Shown here piece after piece: positions 1-9,469 of a stretch of DNA of 64,000 nucleotides (positions are counted from its first letter, which is position 1; every line of letters begins with the position of its first letter). This DNA is from Dysgonomonas sp. 520 (GTDB taxonomy: Bacteria > Bacteroidota > Bacteroidia > Bacteroidales > Dysgonomonadaceae): assembly GCF_010501095.1 (NCBI RefSeq), contig NZ_QVMP01000004.1:1-64000 (forward strand), written 5' to 3'. Made by a program: the position numbers and the translations under genes. Below the pieces are notes generated by a model. The model searched no databases, was not told the DNA's origin, and saw only the letters and a list, made by a program, of their open reading frames with translations.

Positions 1-414
1 ACTAATTTATTGAAAGAAAAACTAAAGAAAGAACAAATAGAATTTTCTCCAAATTTTTTTCAAAATCATATTGATAAGAGTTATGATGTAAGGGTAACTA
101 TGGTTGGAGAAAAACCTTTTGCCGTATTAATTGACTCCCAGCAAAACAATGAGACTCAAACAGATTGGCGCAGGGGTGAATTTCCATTAAAACATATCAA
201 TATAAATTTGCCTGATGATATTACATCTCAATGCGTTTCTTTACTTAAAACTCTTAATCTTCGCTTTGGTGCGATTGATTTTATTTTGGATAAATCTGAT
301 AATTATATTTTTCTTGAAATTAACCCCAATGAGCAGTGGGCTTGGATAGAGAAACAAACAGGTTGCGATATATCAAATGAAATAGTGAATTTACTCGAAT
401 ATGAAAATTTTTAA
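1..414 (+). CDS. ATP-grasp peptide ligase, C-terminal part (MvdC/MvdD-like RiPP maturase)
   Basis: The frame is open from base 1, so the gene is cut by the window edge and only about its last 137 codons are present; the TTG at base 10 is not a credible start. The visible part is the C-terminal half of an ATP-grasp domain: a DVRVTMVG strand, the DWRRGEF segment, FGAIDFIL, then the metal/ATP-binding motif FLEINPNEQWAWIE. DWR plus EINPNxQWxWIE is typical of ligases of the microviridin-maturase type, which form ester or amide cross-links in a ribosomal precursor peptide. The precursor gene would lie upstream, outside the window. The next gene overlaps it by 14 nt, so the two are probably translationally coupled. 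The family call is sound; the RiPP role is inference, since other peptide-modifying ATP-grasp enzymes share the motif. Confidence 0.75.
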   Translation, partial: TNLLKEKLKKEQIEFSPNFFQNHIDKSYDVRVTMVGEKPFAVLIDSQQNNETQTDWRRGEFPLKHININLPDDITSQCVSLLKTLNLRFGAIDFILDKSDNYIFLEINPNEQWAWIEKQTGCDISNEIVNLLEYENF

Positions 415-709
415 AACAATTCGTGAATTTTTTTGGCCGTTATTAGAAAAAGGAACAGATAATGAGCCTATTGACTTACAACTCAGTGAAATTGTAGTAG
501 ATAATACTCATTTAGAAAAAACACTTGAATATGCTATTGATTGTTATGATGCTGAATCTGATAGAAAAAAGAGCATAGAAAGTAAAGCTTCAATGTTTAT
601 TGGGACTATTAGTATTATAACGTCAGTCGTTCTTGGGGTGACTTCAATTCTCGTAAAAGAAAACGAATTTGACATAACAATTTGCGCTTTGATAAACTTT
701 TCCCTTTAG
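401..709 (+). CDS. Small membrane protein coupled to the ATP-grasp ligase, possibly truncated
   Basis: This 102-residue ORF starts inside the end of the ATP-grasp gene (14-nt overlap). Residues 1-60 are polar and charged. One hydrophobic segment, ASMFIGTISIITSVVLGVTSI, lies at about residues 62-82 and is followed by a charged turn and a short second hydrophobic stretch that stops abruptly. The last codons fall within the left arm of a 27-nt inverted repeat, so the C-terminus may be a truncated version of a protein with two or more membrane helices. I do not recognise a named family. The tight overlap suggests a role next to the ligase, for example in export or anchoring, but nothing in the sequence proves it. 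Confidence 0.55.
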   Translation: MKIFKTIREFFWPLLEKGTDNEPIDLQLSEIVVDNTHLEKTLEYAIDCYDAESDRKKSIESKASMFIGTISIITSVVLGVTSILVKENEFDITICALINFSL

Positions 710-761
710 ACAGACGACCTCTCACAAAATACGGAGGTCTTTTGTCTAAAGGGAAAAGTTT
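694..761 (+). terminator. Long hairpin closing the ATP-grasp operon
   Basis: The arms are 694-720 and 735-761, 27 nt each with two mismatches; the outer 19 pairs are perfect. The loop is 14 nt, and a T-rich run follows the right arm. The arms are unusually long for an intrinsic terminator and are AT-rich outside the central GGTC/GACC. The stop codon of the upstream ORF lies in the left arm. It could be a terminator, or the inverted end of a decayed small element. Confidence 0.6.
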
Positions 762-763
762 TC

Positions 764-1117
764 TTATTCTTTTGAATTGTTAATTGATTTTCTGAATTCA
801 ACTTCAAATTGCTTTCCATCCATCTTACGTAATTTAGATACAATTCTTTTATAGCTATAATTATATCTAAGACTAGCCACATTTAAGAAACAAAATATAC
901 CCTTAGTTAGAAATTGAATGTAGCATTCATAATCGGTATCATAAAAAGGGTTATCCTCGAAAACACTTTTGTTATATACTGCAAAATCATTGTGTTTATG
1001 CCGATAATAATCAAAATATAAGGATTCGCTTGTCTCATCTTTTTCCAATAAAGATTTATGGAGTTCTTCAGGAGCAAAGACATTATCCGATTCAATAAAA
1101 ATATACTTCCTAAATTT
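764..1117 (-). pseudogene. Open frame without a start codon, probably a gene remnant
   Basis: An open frame of 117 codons runs on the minus strand from directly after the TAG of the giant surface-protein gene to a TAA at 764-766. It has no ATG near its beginning, only a TTG at 1048. The composition is protein-like (aromatic-rich, charged, with KRIVSKLRKMDGKQ near the end), but no family is recognised. It is in frame with the upstream gene's stop codon. Since that gene ends in a complete sorting domain, read-through is unlikely and I read this as the 3' remnant of a lost gene. A small protein starting at the TTG is the alternative. Confidence 0.25.
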
Positions 1118-1120
1118 ATC

Positions 1121-4100
1121 CTATTTTTTTATAATCTTTTCAACTGTCACATTATTATCTTCTGAAATAATTTTCACAAAATAAACACCAGAGGACAGGG
1201 TTGAAACAGGGAGTTGAAATTTGTCTTCCGCTGTTTCGTTTGAAATCAGAACACGTCCTTTTATATCTATAATTAAAACTTTTGCATTTGGATAATTATC
1301 TAAACCTTCAATTGAAAGAACATCTACGACTGGATTTGGATATACTTTTATAAATGCTTTTTTATTAAATATATTTTCAATTGAAGTATGTTGATTATCA
1401 CCCACAATACTATAAATACTATAACTGTCCTCTAAGCCATTAACAGAACTCCATATCTTGATAATATCAGATAATTTTAGTGGCTCCTGAAGCGAACAAC
1501 TCCAAATACCATTATCGATAGTCGCTTGAATAGCATTATTTTCATTTATTTTTACCCATACTGTGTTCGGTCCATTGTATGTTCCTGATAATGTAAGTAC
1601 ACCCTCTTGTATATCAGAAGTTATTGCAGGAGGAGTTGTTTGGGTGATACCTGTTGCCGAAAAGTACGGATAACTATATCCATCCCATATAGACCATATT
1701 GAATTAAAATCCCATCCGTTAGCAGAATAAGTACTCTGTTTCATTAAGTCAGAATTCACAATTTCTGTTCCGTAGGCTGTAATTGTATAAATATCATTAG
1801 GATTGGAGAGATTGAATACTTTAGTGTCTTGACTATAAAAATTACTTTCTGTCTCATTTGCAGACGGAGTTATCCGCCCCACAAATGGACTCGTATGGGA
1901 GAATACTATGGATGGGTTCATTGCATAACAATTCTTTATATTGCCATTACGTCCAGTGATGCCACCTATAACAGATGTCCCTTTAAGATAATTCGCGGCA
2001 TAACAATTAGTAATCTCTATCAAGAACGGTTCATCATAGCCATTACAATAGCCGATTATCCCTCCTATATTTTCATTACCTTCAATAACACCATTAGCAT
2101 AACAGTCTTTTATAAACAATGAAGCTGTCGTATTTGTCCATTTATCAAATCTACCATAACCAACTAATCCCCCCAGATAATCATTGCCTTTTATGATCAT
2201 CGAACTATAATTCTGAGACAGCGTTGTCTTATACGAGAATAAATAATTCGAATAATAAATACGATTCTCAATGTAACCAACCAGTCCACCAATATTATCT
2301 TTACCATTTATACTTCCATTTGTGAAGTTGTTTTTAATATCTATAATATAAGGTCCTTCTTGCTTGTTATTATTGAATTTATGATCTATAGCCCCGATTA
2401 GTCCACCAATAAATTCATATCCACTGATATTTCCGTCAAACGTATTTCCTTGTATTTTAACAGTGCTATCATCTCCGGAGTCAACCAACCCGACCAGACC
2501 TCCAACACAGTTTAAACCAGATACTTTACCACTGATTTTTACATTTGCCACGTTCTTAAACATTCCACCGGCTAATATACCTGTCGCATCAGCTCCTATA
2601 ACGTCTGCATCAATAATATTGATTGAGTCTATTTTTGAGGAATTTAAAAACCCAAATAATCCTGTATAAATCAGCTTCGGACGGTTAATCATTAACCCCT
2701 TGATTGTATGATTCCCTCCTACCAAAGTACCGGAAAAACTATTATCCTTACTTCCTATTGGTAACCATCCATTGTTTCTGATATCTTCATCCGTATTTAA
2801 TGCTATCCAGCCAGTTAGATCGATATCATTAGCTAAACGGTAATTTGCGCTCAGGTTTTCTCTTACTGAATTTAATTCCTCCGCATTCCTGATTAAATAG
2901 GGATCATCTTCAGTACCTATTCCTTTATCATAAGAAATTAATCTGCAAATGGCATAGCTGCGTTGTTTATTTTGCCCTTCTGTCCAAATCAAGACGACAT
3001 CATTAATTGATAATTCTTGATTCAACGTCAGCGACCATGCATTATCTATTGCTGTAGCACTAACCGGTGTGCCGGAATTCAACTGAACCATAACGGCCTT
3101 CCCTTTGATATTGTCGAATGTTCCACTTAACGTTTTTACGCTAGGAGCTATCGCTGTTGATAAAGTTGGCGGTTCTATCTGATTAATGTAATATGGTAAG
3201 CTTGCATCTTCCTTTACAGTCCATAAAGTTTCAAATTCCCAATTTAGATTAGTATAAGTGGCCTTTTTGTGAAGATTTTCTTTCGATATGTTTTGCCCGT
3301 TAATAGTATTTGTTGATCCTACTACTGTTTCATAGTTTAATAACATATCTTTGTATGCGTAATTATTGTTACTATTTCCGAATTCGCTTGATATTCGCCC
3401 TGTATTTATTTTATTAGTGCTGATAATTAATGGACTTGCAGCTATACTGTTAGATATAAACCCTCTGCGTCCGGTAAGTCCTCCAACATAATCATTGCCA
3501 CTAACATAACACGATGAATAAGTTTTACCTATACTATTATCTTCATACATGACACTTCCAGGCAATCCATGATATCCGCAAATGCCTCCTACATATGTAT
3601 TGCCATACACAGCACCCGTACTATAGCAACCTATAATAGAGGTGCCGGAACCCGCATCTGCAACCGAATGATTAACGTAAGCGGCGCCAAATCCTAAAAG
3701 ACCACCGACACGATTATTTCCTTTGATTATAACAGAAGTTTGGCAATTGAGAATGTGTCCGCCATTACTGCTACCAAATGACTTAATCGGCATGTCTATA
3801 CAACCTATCAAACCTCCGATTTTGTCATTGCCCGAAATATATCCTGTAAAAGAACAGCCGACAGCACTAGCAAATCCTCCAAATGAATCGTCAACATCTA
3901 CCATTCCAAATATACCTCCTACGTTATTATTTGCTTGGATATTTCCTAAAACATGACAGAACTTAACTCCTGATTTTATAATCCCTGCAACAGTTCCTAC
4001 ATTATCTTGTCCTACGATATTTACATTTTCGAACCATATAGAATCAACCTCGTTTACATAGCCAAATAAACCAACATTATCTGTTTCGGGACGGTTTATT

Positions 4101-7100
4101 TTTAATCCGGTGATACGATACCCTTTTCCTTTCAGTTTTCCATTAAAAAGAATCGCTTCATTGTCGTTTAGATAGCCGATAGGTAACCATCCGTTATTAC
4201 GAATATCTTCATTCGGATTATTATTAATCCAATCTGCCAAATCTATGTCATTTGCAAGTTGATATATGGCATTCATGTTAGTTCTTATCGCATTCAATTC
4301 ATCTGCATTACGAACTAGGATTGGATCATCATCTGTTCCGAATCCGGTTTCGTTTTCTATACTGTATGTAAGTGCATAGCTATTTGATAATGAGTTGCTT
4401 TTAGTATATATAAGAACGGCATCACCTGTTTGTAGAGGCGCGCTTAACGTATACGACCAATTTGTCCCATTTGTAGCAACAAATATTGGTTTATTATCAT
4501 TTATCCTTATAATGATATGATTTGTAGACGAAGGGCAAGTACCATTCAACAACGATACGCCTTTCGACGGGATTGTTGATAAAGTAGGAGGAGCTGTCTG
4601 CTGTTTAAAGTATGGCAGACTTGCACTGTTATCTATTTTCCATATATTATCAAAATCCCAATTTAGCGTATTTGTATAGAAATTACTTGTCTTTAGCTGT
4701 CCTAATGTAGCATCAGCTCCATGCTCGTTGTTCTGTGTCCCTGTAACAGTAGCTTTATTCACTAACATTGTTTGTAAAGCATAGTTATTTTTTCCTTCAA
4801 ACCATGGACTCTCTGCAGCAACTCGATACGCAGTGCCGTCCAAACCTTTTATTTCGGATAAAATTGATACATTTTGAGTAAATGTATCTGCACCTGTAGT
4901 TAACCCATAGGCCTTTTTGCCGACCATAGAACCTTGTACATAACAATTTCTGAAGGAAGATGCACCACCACCAAGTCCATATACTGCTTCGCCTTTTAGA
5001 ATTGAAGATGAATAACAGTTATCAATTGTGCTTTTTTTAGCAAGTGCTAATCCGGCAACTTCACTTTTTCCTTCTATTAGCGAGGACACCGAAGAACTCT
5101 TGATTGTCACATTATTGCTATAAGAATAAGCAATCAAACCTGCAGCATTTCTATTTGATTTTATAGTGGAGTAGATATGTACATTATTTATTTCTGTATT
5201 AGAATCACTGCGATAGACAAGTCCGGCAGCACCTTCTGTTCCTAATATATTAGCCGATACACTACAGTTTCTAAATGATGAGTTGCCTTCATTGATCCAG
5301 GCAATAAGTCCGGCTGCGTTTGCCCCTGATATATAGCCTGAAACATGGCAATTCTCGATGAGAGTATTGGATGCTAATGAGGAACCGACAATAGCTGCTA
5401 CATAACCCTTTTCTGACACTACATGGCAGTCATCAATAAACAAGTTTTTCAGTGTAAACTCTGAATCTTTATCAATCATACCAAACAGCCCGGAATGTTT
5501 CCATGATTCATTCGTGCTAGAAAATAAATTTTTAATTCTGAAATTTTTTCCATCAATATAACCACCTATAAATCCGTAACCATATCCTATTGGTCGCCAA
5601 CCATAATTACGAACATCTGCATCATCATGGTTTTCGATCCATTTTTTCAGATCAATATCATTTGTTAATACGTAACTGGCATGATGTTTTTTATGCCTGA
5701 TGCCATCTAATTCGGAAGCAGTTGCTATCTCATATGGCGATTGCTCGGTGCCATTACCTAAATAATCGACATAGTAAACCGATTGATTTTTCTTTTTTCC
5801 GTTGTTTTCTTGGCTCCATACCATTATAATGTCACAACCCGATAGAGACGAAACACTTAGCTGCCAAGATTCATTATTGGGATATACCTTTTGAGGTTCT
5901 TTATTATTAACTCTTACCCAAATATCAGCTGACGCAGATGTGCTGACTATTCCCTCTATTGATGTCTTGTTTGACTTTAACTCACTTGTTATTTTTGCCG
6001 GAACTGTTTGATAATAGAGATATGGAGAGGATTTGCTGCCCTCTATTTTCCAAATAGTATTGAAATCCCAACTTAGTGCTTCGTAAGTCGATTTATCATG
6101 TAATTGTGTAATGGTTTTATTTCCGCCATGTATTCCACCGGAATTTCCACTCAAGACTTCTTCGTTAAGCAACATGTCCTTAAGAGCATAGTTCTCGTTT
6201 AACAAACTTCCGGAGCCAACTATCCGCCCTATATTTTGCTTTCCGTTAATTGCGCGTTGAGTAGAGATACAACCCGATATGCTTGAGTTACTGTTTTCGC
6301 CAGCTATTCCTCCAACATAATTATATCCGGACAGGTATCCTGAAGCATAACAGTTTTTTACAGAGCCGGGCCTTTGATATCCTACTATTCCTCCAATATA
6401 ATCAAAGTCGGACAGAATAATACAATTTGTGGAACAATCAACAATATCGAGACTAGAGGAGCCGATAAGTCCACCGTATCGACCATATGTAATATAAGCA
6501 GATGTATTATTTCCCATCTTTATTATACTCCTTATAACACCTGATGTTGTACATCCGGAAACATTGCCACTACCGGAACTATACCCGATAAGAAGCCCTG
6601 TGTTACCAAAGCTGTTAATCGTTCCGGTTACAGAACATGCATTTATTTCCGCTCCTTTATAAGGATCAAATTTACCTATCAGTCCTCCTACATCATGAGA
6701 AGCTGTTATTTGACAATCTTCAATATGTAAATTTTTAATTGAAAAGGTACGTATCGATCCAAATAATCCAACACCTGATGCATCCGGCCTGTAAATAAAC
6801 AAACCCCTGATGGTATGACCCGCTCCATTGAAATATTTATAATGTGAGTAATCATTTGTTTTAGTATCGATTGGTAACCATCCGTTTTTTCTGATATCGG
6901 CATCTTCGTTGTTTGCAATCCAATCGGTCAAATCAATATCGTTTTTCAGCATGAAATGAATATCTTGGTAAAGATGGTTTCTTACTTCATTTAATTGCTC
7001 AGCAGTTTCTATCAAATACGGATTTTCTGCAGAACCATCTCCTCCTGCAAATTGAGCTCTTAAGTATACGGATTGTAAAACTAAAAAAGCTAAAAGTAGT

Positions 7101-7114
7101 AATTTTGATTTCAT
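1121..7114 (-). CDS. Giant secreted GLUG-repeat surface protein with type IX sorting domain
   Basis: The protein has 1,997 residues and a signal peptide at 1-21 (MKSKLLLLAFLVLQSVYLRA). It is built from four homologous modules beginning near residues 25, 450, 930 and 1405. Each opens with a G-x-G-[ST]-x-x-[DN]-P-Y/I-x-[IV]-x-x-A-x-[EQ]-L segment, then NDIDL, then GWLPIG or GWRPIG, then many GLUG-type repeats (VGGLIG, IGGIVGY, VGLFGYV) likely to stack as a right-handed beta-helix. Modules are separated by short beta-sandwich-like linkers. Residues from about 1925 form a type A C-terminal sorting domain (YPNPVVDVLSIEG, KVLIIDIKGR, LSSGVYFVKI, final KIIKK), so it should cross the outer membrane by the Por/type IX system. 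It lies 63 nt downstream of the polytopic lipoprotein gene, probably in one operon. An adhesin or glycan-binding role is likely but unproved. Confidence 0.85.
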   Translation of the reverse strand: MKSKLLLLAFLVLQSVYLRAQFAGGDGSAENPYLIETAEQLNEVRNHLYQDIHFMLKNDIDLTDWIANNEDADIRKNGWLPIDTKTNDYSHYKYFNGAGHTIRGLFIYRPDASGVGLFGSIRTFSIKNLHIEDCQITASHDVGGLIGKFDPYKGAEINACSVTGTINSFGNTGLLIGYSSGSGNVSGCTTSGVIRSIIKMGNNTSAYITYGRYGGLIGSSSLDIVDCSTNCIILSDFDYIGGIVGYQRPGSVKNCYASGYLSGYNYVGGIAGENSNSSISGCISTQRAINGKQNIGRIVGSGSLLNENYALKDMLLNEEVLSGNSGGIHGGNKTITQLHDKSTYEALSWDFNTIWKIEGSKSSPYLYYQTVPAKITSELKSNKTSIEGIVSTSASADIWVRVNNKEPQKVYPNNESWQLSVSSLSGCDIIMVWSQENNGKKKNQSVYYVDYLGNGTEQSPYEIATASELDGIRHKKHHASYVLTNDIDLKKWIENHDDADVRNYGWRPIGYGYGFIGGYIDGKNFRIKNLFSSTNESWKHSGLFGMIDKDSEFTLKNLFIDDCHVVSEKGYVAAIVGSSLASNTLIENCHVSGYISGANAAGLIAWINEGNSSFRNCSVSANILGTEGAAGLVYRSDSNTEINNVHIYSTIKSNRNAAGLIAYSYSNNVTIKSSSVSSLIEGKSEVAGLALAKKSTIDNCYSSSILKGEAVYGLGGGASSFRNCYVQGSMVGKKAYGLTTGADTFTQNVSILSEIKGLDGTAYRVAAESPWFEGKNNYALQTMLVNKATVTGTQNNEHGADATLGQLKTSNFYTNTLNWDFDNIWKIDNSASLPYFKQQTAPPTLSTIPSKGVSLLNGTCPSSTNHIIIRINDNKPIFVATNGTNWSYTLSAPLQTGDAVLIYTKSNSLSNSYALTYSIENETGFGTDDDPILVRNADELNAIRTNMNAIYQLANDIDLADWINNNPNEDIRNNGWLPIGYLNDNEAILFNGKLKGKGYRITGLKINRPETDNVGLFGYVNEVDSIWFENVNIVGQDNVGTVAGIIKSGVKFCHVLGNIQANNNVGGIFGMVDVDDSFGGFASAVGCSFTGYISGNDKIGGLIGCIDMPIKSFGSSNGGHILNCQTSVIIKGNNRVGGLLGFGAAYVNHSVADAGSGTSIIGCYSTGAVYGNTYVGGICGYHGLPGSVMYEDNSIGKTYSSCYVSGNDYVGGLTGRRGFISNSIAASPLIISTNKINTGRISSEFGNSNNNYAYKDMLLNYETVVGSTNTINGQNISKENLHKKATYTNLNWEFETLWTVKEDASLPYYINQIEPPTLSTAIAPSVKTLSGTFDNIKGKAVMVQLNSGTPVSATAIDNAWSLTLNQELSINDVVLIWTEGQNKQRSYAICRLISYDKGIGTEDDPYLIRNAEELNSVRENLSANYRLANDIDLTGWIALNTDEDIRNNGWLPIGSKDNSFSGTLVGGNHTIKGLMINRPKLIYTGLFGFLNSSKIDSINIIDADVIGADATGILAGGMFKNVANVKISGKVSGLNCVGGLVGLVDSGDDSTVKIQGNTFDGNISGYEFIGGLIGAIDHKFNNNKQEGPYIIDIKNNFTNGSINGKDNIGGLVGYIENRIYYSNYLFSYKTTLSQNYSSMIIKGNDYLGGLVGYGRFDKWTNTTASLFIKDCYANGVIEGNENIGGIIGYCNGYDEPFLIEITNCYAANYLKGTSVIGGITGRNGNIKNCYAMNPSIVFSHTSPFVGRITPSANETESNFYSQDTKVFNLSNPNDIYTITAYGTEIVNSDLMKQSTYSANGWDFNSIWSIWDGYSYPYFSATGITQTTPPAITSDIQEGVLTLSGTYNGPNTVWVKINENNAIQATIDNGIWSCSLQEPLKLSDIIKIWSSVNGLEDSYSIYSIVGDNQHTSIENIFNKKAFIKVYPNPVVDVLSIEGLDNYPNAKVLIIDIKGRVLISNETAEDKFQLPVSTLSSGVYFVKIISEDNNVTVEKIIKK

Positions 7115-7177
7115 AGAGTTGTCTTTATGTAAATTTGTTTATCTGATTTGTTGACAATAAAGTCGAAATATATCAAT

Positions 7178-8641
7178 TTATACCTGTCCATGTTTGCAGC
7201 CTTGTCCTTTATGGAGTGAGCACTCTGAACGTCCACCTTCGATGAAATCGCAAAAAGGAGTATTAAAATGCGGACAATGGCCTGCTGGTCCGTAGCCATT
7301 ATCAATACTGGCATTTCCTCCTTTGGCTACCGCTACGCCATAAATTATTAGTCCCACTATGGCAAATAGTAAGGCAGTTCCTAATATGCTGAGAAAACAG
7401 AAGATGACGGCAAGCATTCCCAGCGGGATTATTATCGCAGTACCTAATGCTACCAATGGAGTATGTCGAAGTTGTATCAAGGTAACTACAAATTGAATAA
7501 TTTGGATAACCCCTATACCGATAACACATATTGATGCCAAATCGTTAGGAGGATCTCCTCCGCATATTATAGCAATAACAAAGAACAGAATTATCCAATA
7601 CTTGAAAAAAGATACTCCCATAAAAGTAGAAATAGGCCTTGTAAATTGTTGAATATGCTGTAATAAGTTCAAGAAACGATAATATTGTAAAACTAATAAA
7701 GAGATAGTAGGGATAAAGAATAATGTGGCTTTGAACCACCCCATAGTATCGGGGTTACAAAACCAGAAATTCTCCCCTAACAAAAAGATGTAAATAAATT
7801 CAAATCCAAAAGCTCCCAGCAAGGTAATATATTCAACAAAAACCTGCAATTTGGGGATAGAACTTAGAAAAATAGCGAGAATATTGATTATAAGCAAAAC
7901 CAAGACAATAATAGGTATAGACCTCCACCATGATAAATGAAAATCGAAAAAATATTGTCCTCTGAAAATTCTATTAGCGTCGTACCATATAGAATCCCAA
8001 TAATAGCTTATGATAGAGTGTTTGGTATACATATGTGAGGCGTAAAACGATATTGTTCCATCTTTAAATTGATCTCGGTGAACATAAAGTAAATTATGAA
8101 AAGTTTCCGGTGTCAGATTACCTGATCTATTCCTTTTCCACCCTGACACTTCGACAGGTATCCACTCCTTGTTGTCTATATCTCCGGCTACATTAAAACT
8201 TAAAACATCCATATTGCGAAGCTCTGAGTCCGAATAACATTTGCTGTTTTTATTAGCTTTGGTATAGAATATCGGATCTGAAGAATATGAGCTCAGGCTC
8301 CGGACTGCATTGGCTTGGAAAGATCTCTTATCTATAAAGCCTCGAATAGAATCTATTTGAGGTGCATCTGTAAATACTATGTTAGGATAGTCCTTAACAT
8401 ACACTTCTACCCAATCAGTGTAATAGGAGTCTTTATTCAAGGAAATGAATGGACCATACTTTACCTCCCTTATCACTTCAGCATTAGAGCGAGGCTCAAC
8501 TCTGACTAAAAGTGTTGAATCACTCCTTACTTCGTAATTATTTTCATTAAGCTTAATGAATTCGTTTTCACTACATGCTGTAAAGATGAAAAGCAGAGAA
8601 AATATAATAATATGGGTTTTCTTAAGTTTGTTTATATCCAT
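7178..8641 (-). CDS. Lipoprotein with SH3-like region and polytopic membrane domain
   Basis: The protein has 487 residues. An SPII signal ends in the lipobox FTAC with the lipidated Cys at 23. Residues ~35-90 (SDSTLLVRVEPRSNAEVI, then a tryptophan-containing strand) resemble a bacterial SH3-like module. From about residue 237 to 440 there are six or seven hydrophobic helices, the last being a long glycine-rich pair, and the protein ends in a short Cys/His-rich tail (GHCPHFNTPFC, CSLHKGQGCKHG) that could bind metal. The combination of lipobox and multispan domain is unusual, so the N-terminus may instead simply be cleaved or act as an anchor. It is the first gene of a likely two-gene operon with the giant GLUG protein, and its promoter faces that of the response regulator. 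I do not recognise a named family. Confidence 0.7.
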   Translation of the reverse strand: MDINKLKKTHIIIFSLLFIFTACSENEFIKLNENNYEVRSDSTLLVRVEPRSNAEVIREVKYGPFISLNKDSYYTDWVEVYVKDYPNIVFTDAPQIDSIRGFIDKRSFQANAVRSLSSYSSDPIFYTKANKNSKCYSDSELRNMDVLSFNVAGDIDNKEWIPVEVSGWKRNRSGNLTPETFHNLLYVHRDQFKDGTISFYASHMYTKHSIISYYWDSIWYDANRIFRGQYFFDFHLSWWRSIPIIVLVLLIINILAIFLSSIPKLQVFVEYITLLGAFGFEFIYIFLLGENFWFCNPDTMGWFKATLFFIPTISLLVLQYYRFLNLLQHIQQFTRPISTFMGVSFFKYWIILFFVIAIICGGDPPNDLASICVIGIGVIQIIQFVVTLIQLRHTPLVALGTAIIIPLGMLAVIFCFLSILGTALLFAIVGLIIYGVAVAKGGNASIDNGYGPAGHCPHFNTPFCDFIEGGRSECSLHKGQGCKHGQV

Positions 8642-8719
8642 GAATAATTATTTTGTGTATTCGTTAATTTTTCTTAGCCAATAATATATACTTTATAAAT
8701 CAACCTTTAAATGGTTGCA

Positions 8720-8727
8720 CAAATATA
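8720..8727 (-). promoter_or_regulatory. Candidate -7 box for the lipoprotein/GLUG operon
   Basis: The minus strand reads TATATTTG, matching the Bacteroidetes TAnnTTTG -7 consensus, 79 nt upstream of the lipoprotein start. No clear -33 TTTG is seen at the expected spacing. Confidence 0.35.
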
Positions 8728-8748
8728 CGTATTTATCGATTTCCTTTT

Positions 8749-8766
8749 TATACGGTTTTCCGTATA
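8749..8766. promoter_or_regulatory. Inverted repeat between divergent genes, candidate operator
   Basis: TATACGG-TTTT-CCGTATA is a perfect 7+7 inverted repeat in the divergent region between the lipoprotein operon and the LuxR-type regulator. A related ATATACGTAT core lies at about 8723-8732. Its position suits binding by the adjacent NarL/LuxR-type regulator; binding is inference. Confidence 0.4.
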
Positions 8767-8786
8767 TATAGATTGCATTTTATGAA

Positions 8787-8794
8787 TATATTTG
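8787..8794 (+). promoter_or_regulatory. Candidate -7 box for the response regulator
   Basis: TATATTTG matches TAnnTTTG and lies 18 nt before the ATG chosen for the regulator, implying a very short leader. The -33 element is not clear. Confidence 0.35.
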
Positions 8795-8812
8795 CATTAT
8801 AAATTAATTGCA

Positions 8813-9469
8813 ATGAAAACAATCTTGAAACTAAAACGAGTATTAATAGCAGATGATCACGAGCTTATTCTGACAGGGATATCCGATATTTTGGTGAATA
8901 GATTCTCTTTGAAAAGAGAAAATCTATTATTATTTACTAATCCTGAACTTGTTTTGAATACTATAAAGGATACAGGCTTTGATCTATATATTCTCGATCT
9001 TGAATTTCAAAATATTTCAGGCTTTGACCTGATAAAATCTATAAGAAAAATAGATAAAAATTCGAATATTATCGTTTGTACAATGCATCAGGAAGTGTGG
9101 AACGTAAACCGCTTATTGGAAATGAACATTAATGGCATTGTTCTGAAAAATACTGCAAATATTCATCTCGAACATGCTATAGAAGCTGTATGCAATGGAC
9201 AGAAATTTTTATGTCCAAAGTTTAAGGATATAAAGGCTAAGAGCCAATTATACAAAAAAGGGCGTAAAGTAGGTCTATTTACAAAGAGGGAACAGGAGGT
9301 TCTTCGATATATTGTTGACGGATATACGAGTAAAGAAATTGCACTCAAGTTGGAAATATCTGAAAATGCAATAGAAGGCCACAGAAAAAACTTGTTTATG
9401 AAGCTTGATGTAAGTAATGTGATGCAACTCGTCAGGGTAGCCATTTGCTATCGCCTTGTTGAGATATAG
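8813..9469 (+). CDS. LuxR/NarL-family response regulator
   Basis: The protein has 218 residues from the ATG at 8813; an in-frame TTG at 8792 would lie inside the -7 box, so ATG is preferred. Residues ~8-125 form a receiver domain with the acidic pair DD at 14-15, phospho-acceptor D62 in LYILDLEF, and the conserved Lys in GIVLKNT. Residues ~150-215 form a LuxR-type helix-turn-helix (FTKREQEVLRYIVDGYTSKEIA, then ENAIEGHRKNLFMKL). The 3' end overlaps the convergent histidine-kinase gene by 38 bp. The pair is presumably cognate, and the divergent lipoprotein/GLUG operon is the obvious target. Confidence 0.88.
   Translation: MKTILKLKRVLIADDHELILTGISDILVNRFSLKRENLLLFTNPELVLNTIKDTGFDLYILDLEFQNISGFDLIKSIRKIDKNSNIIVCTMHQEVWNVNRLLEMNINGIVLKNTANIHLEHAIEAVCNGQKFLCPKFKDIKAKSQLYKKGRKVGLFTKREQEVLRYIVDGYTSKEIALKLEISENAIEGHRKNLFMKLDVSNVMQLVRVAICYRLVEI

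Noticed and set aside
907-1095. 62-residue minus-strand ORF
   Set aside because: It overlaps the longer frame at 764-1117, has no recognisable features, and looks like a chance frame.
1121-7114. Repeated nucleotide blocks (GGTAACCATCCGTT-like) every 1.3-1.45 kb
   Set aside because: They are the coding repeats of the four GLUG modules, not DNA repeats or a CRISPR array.
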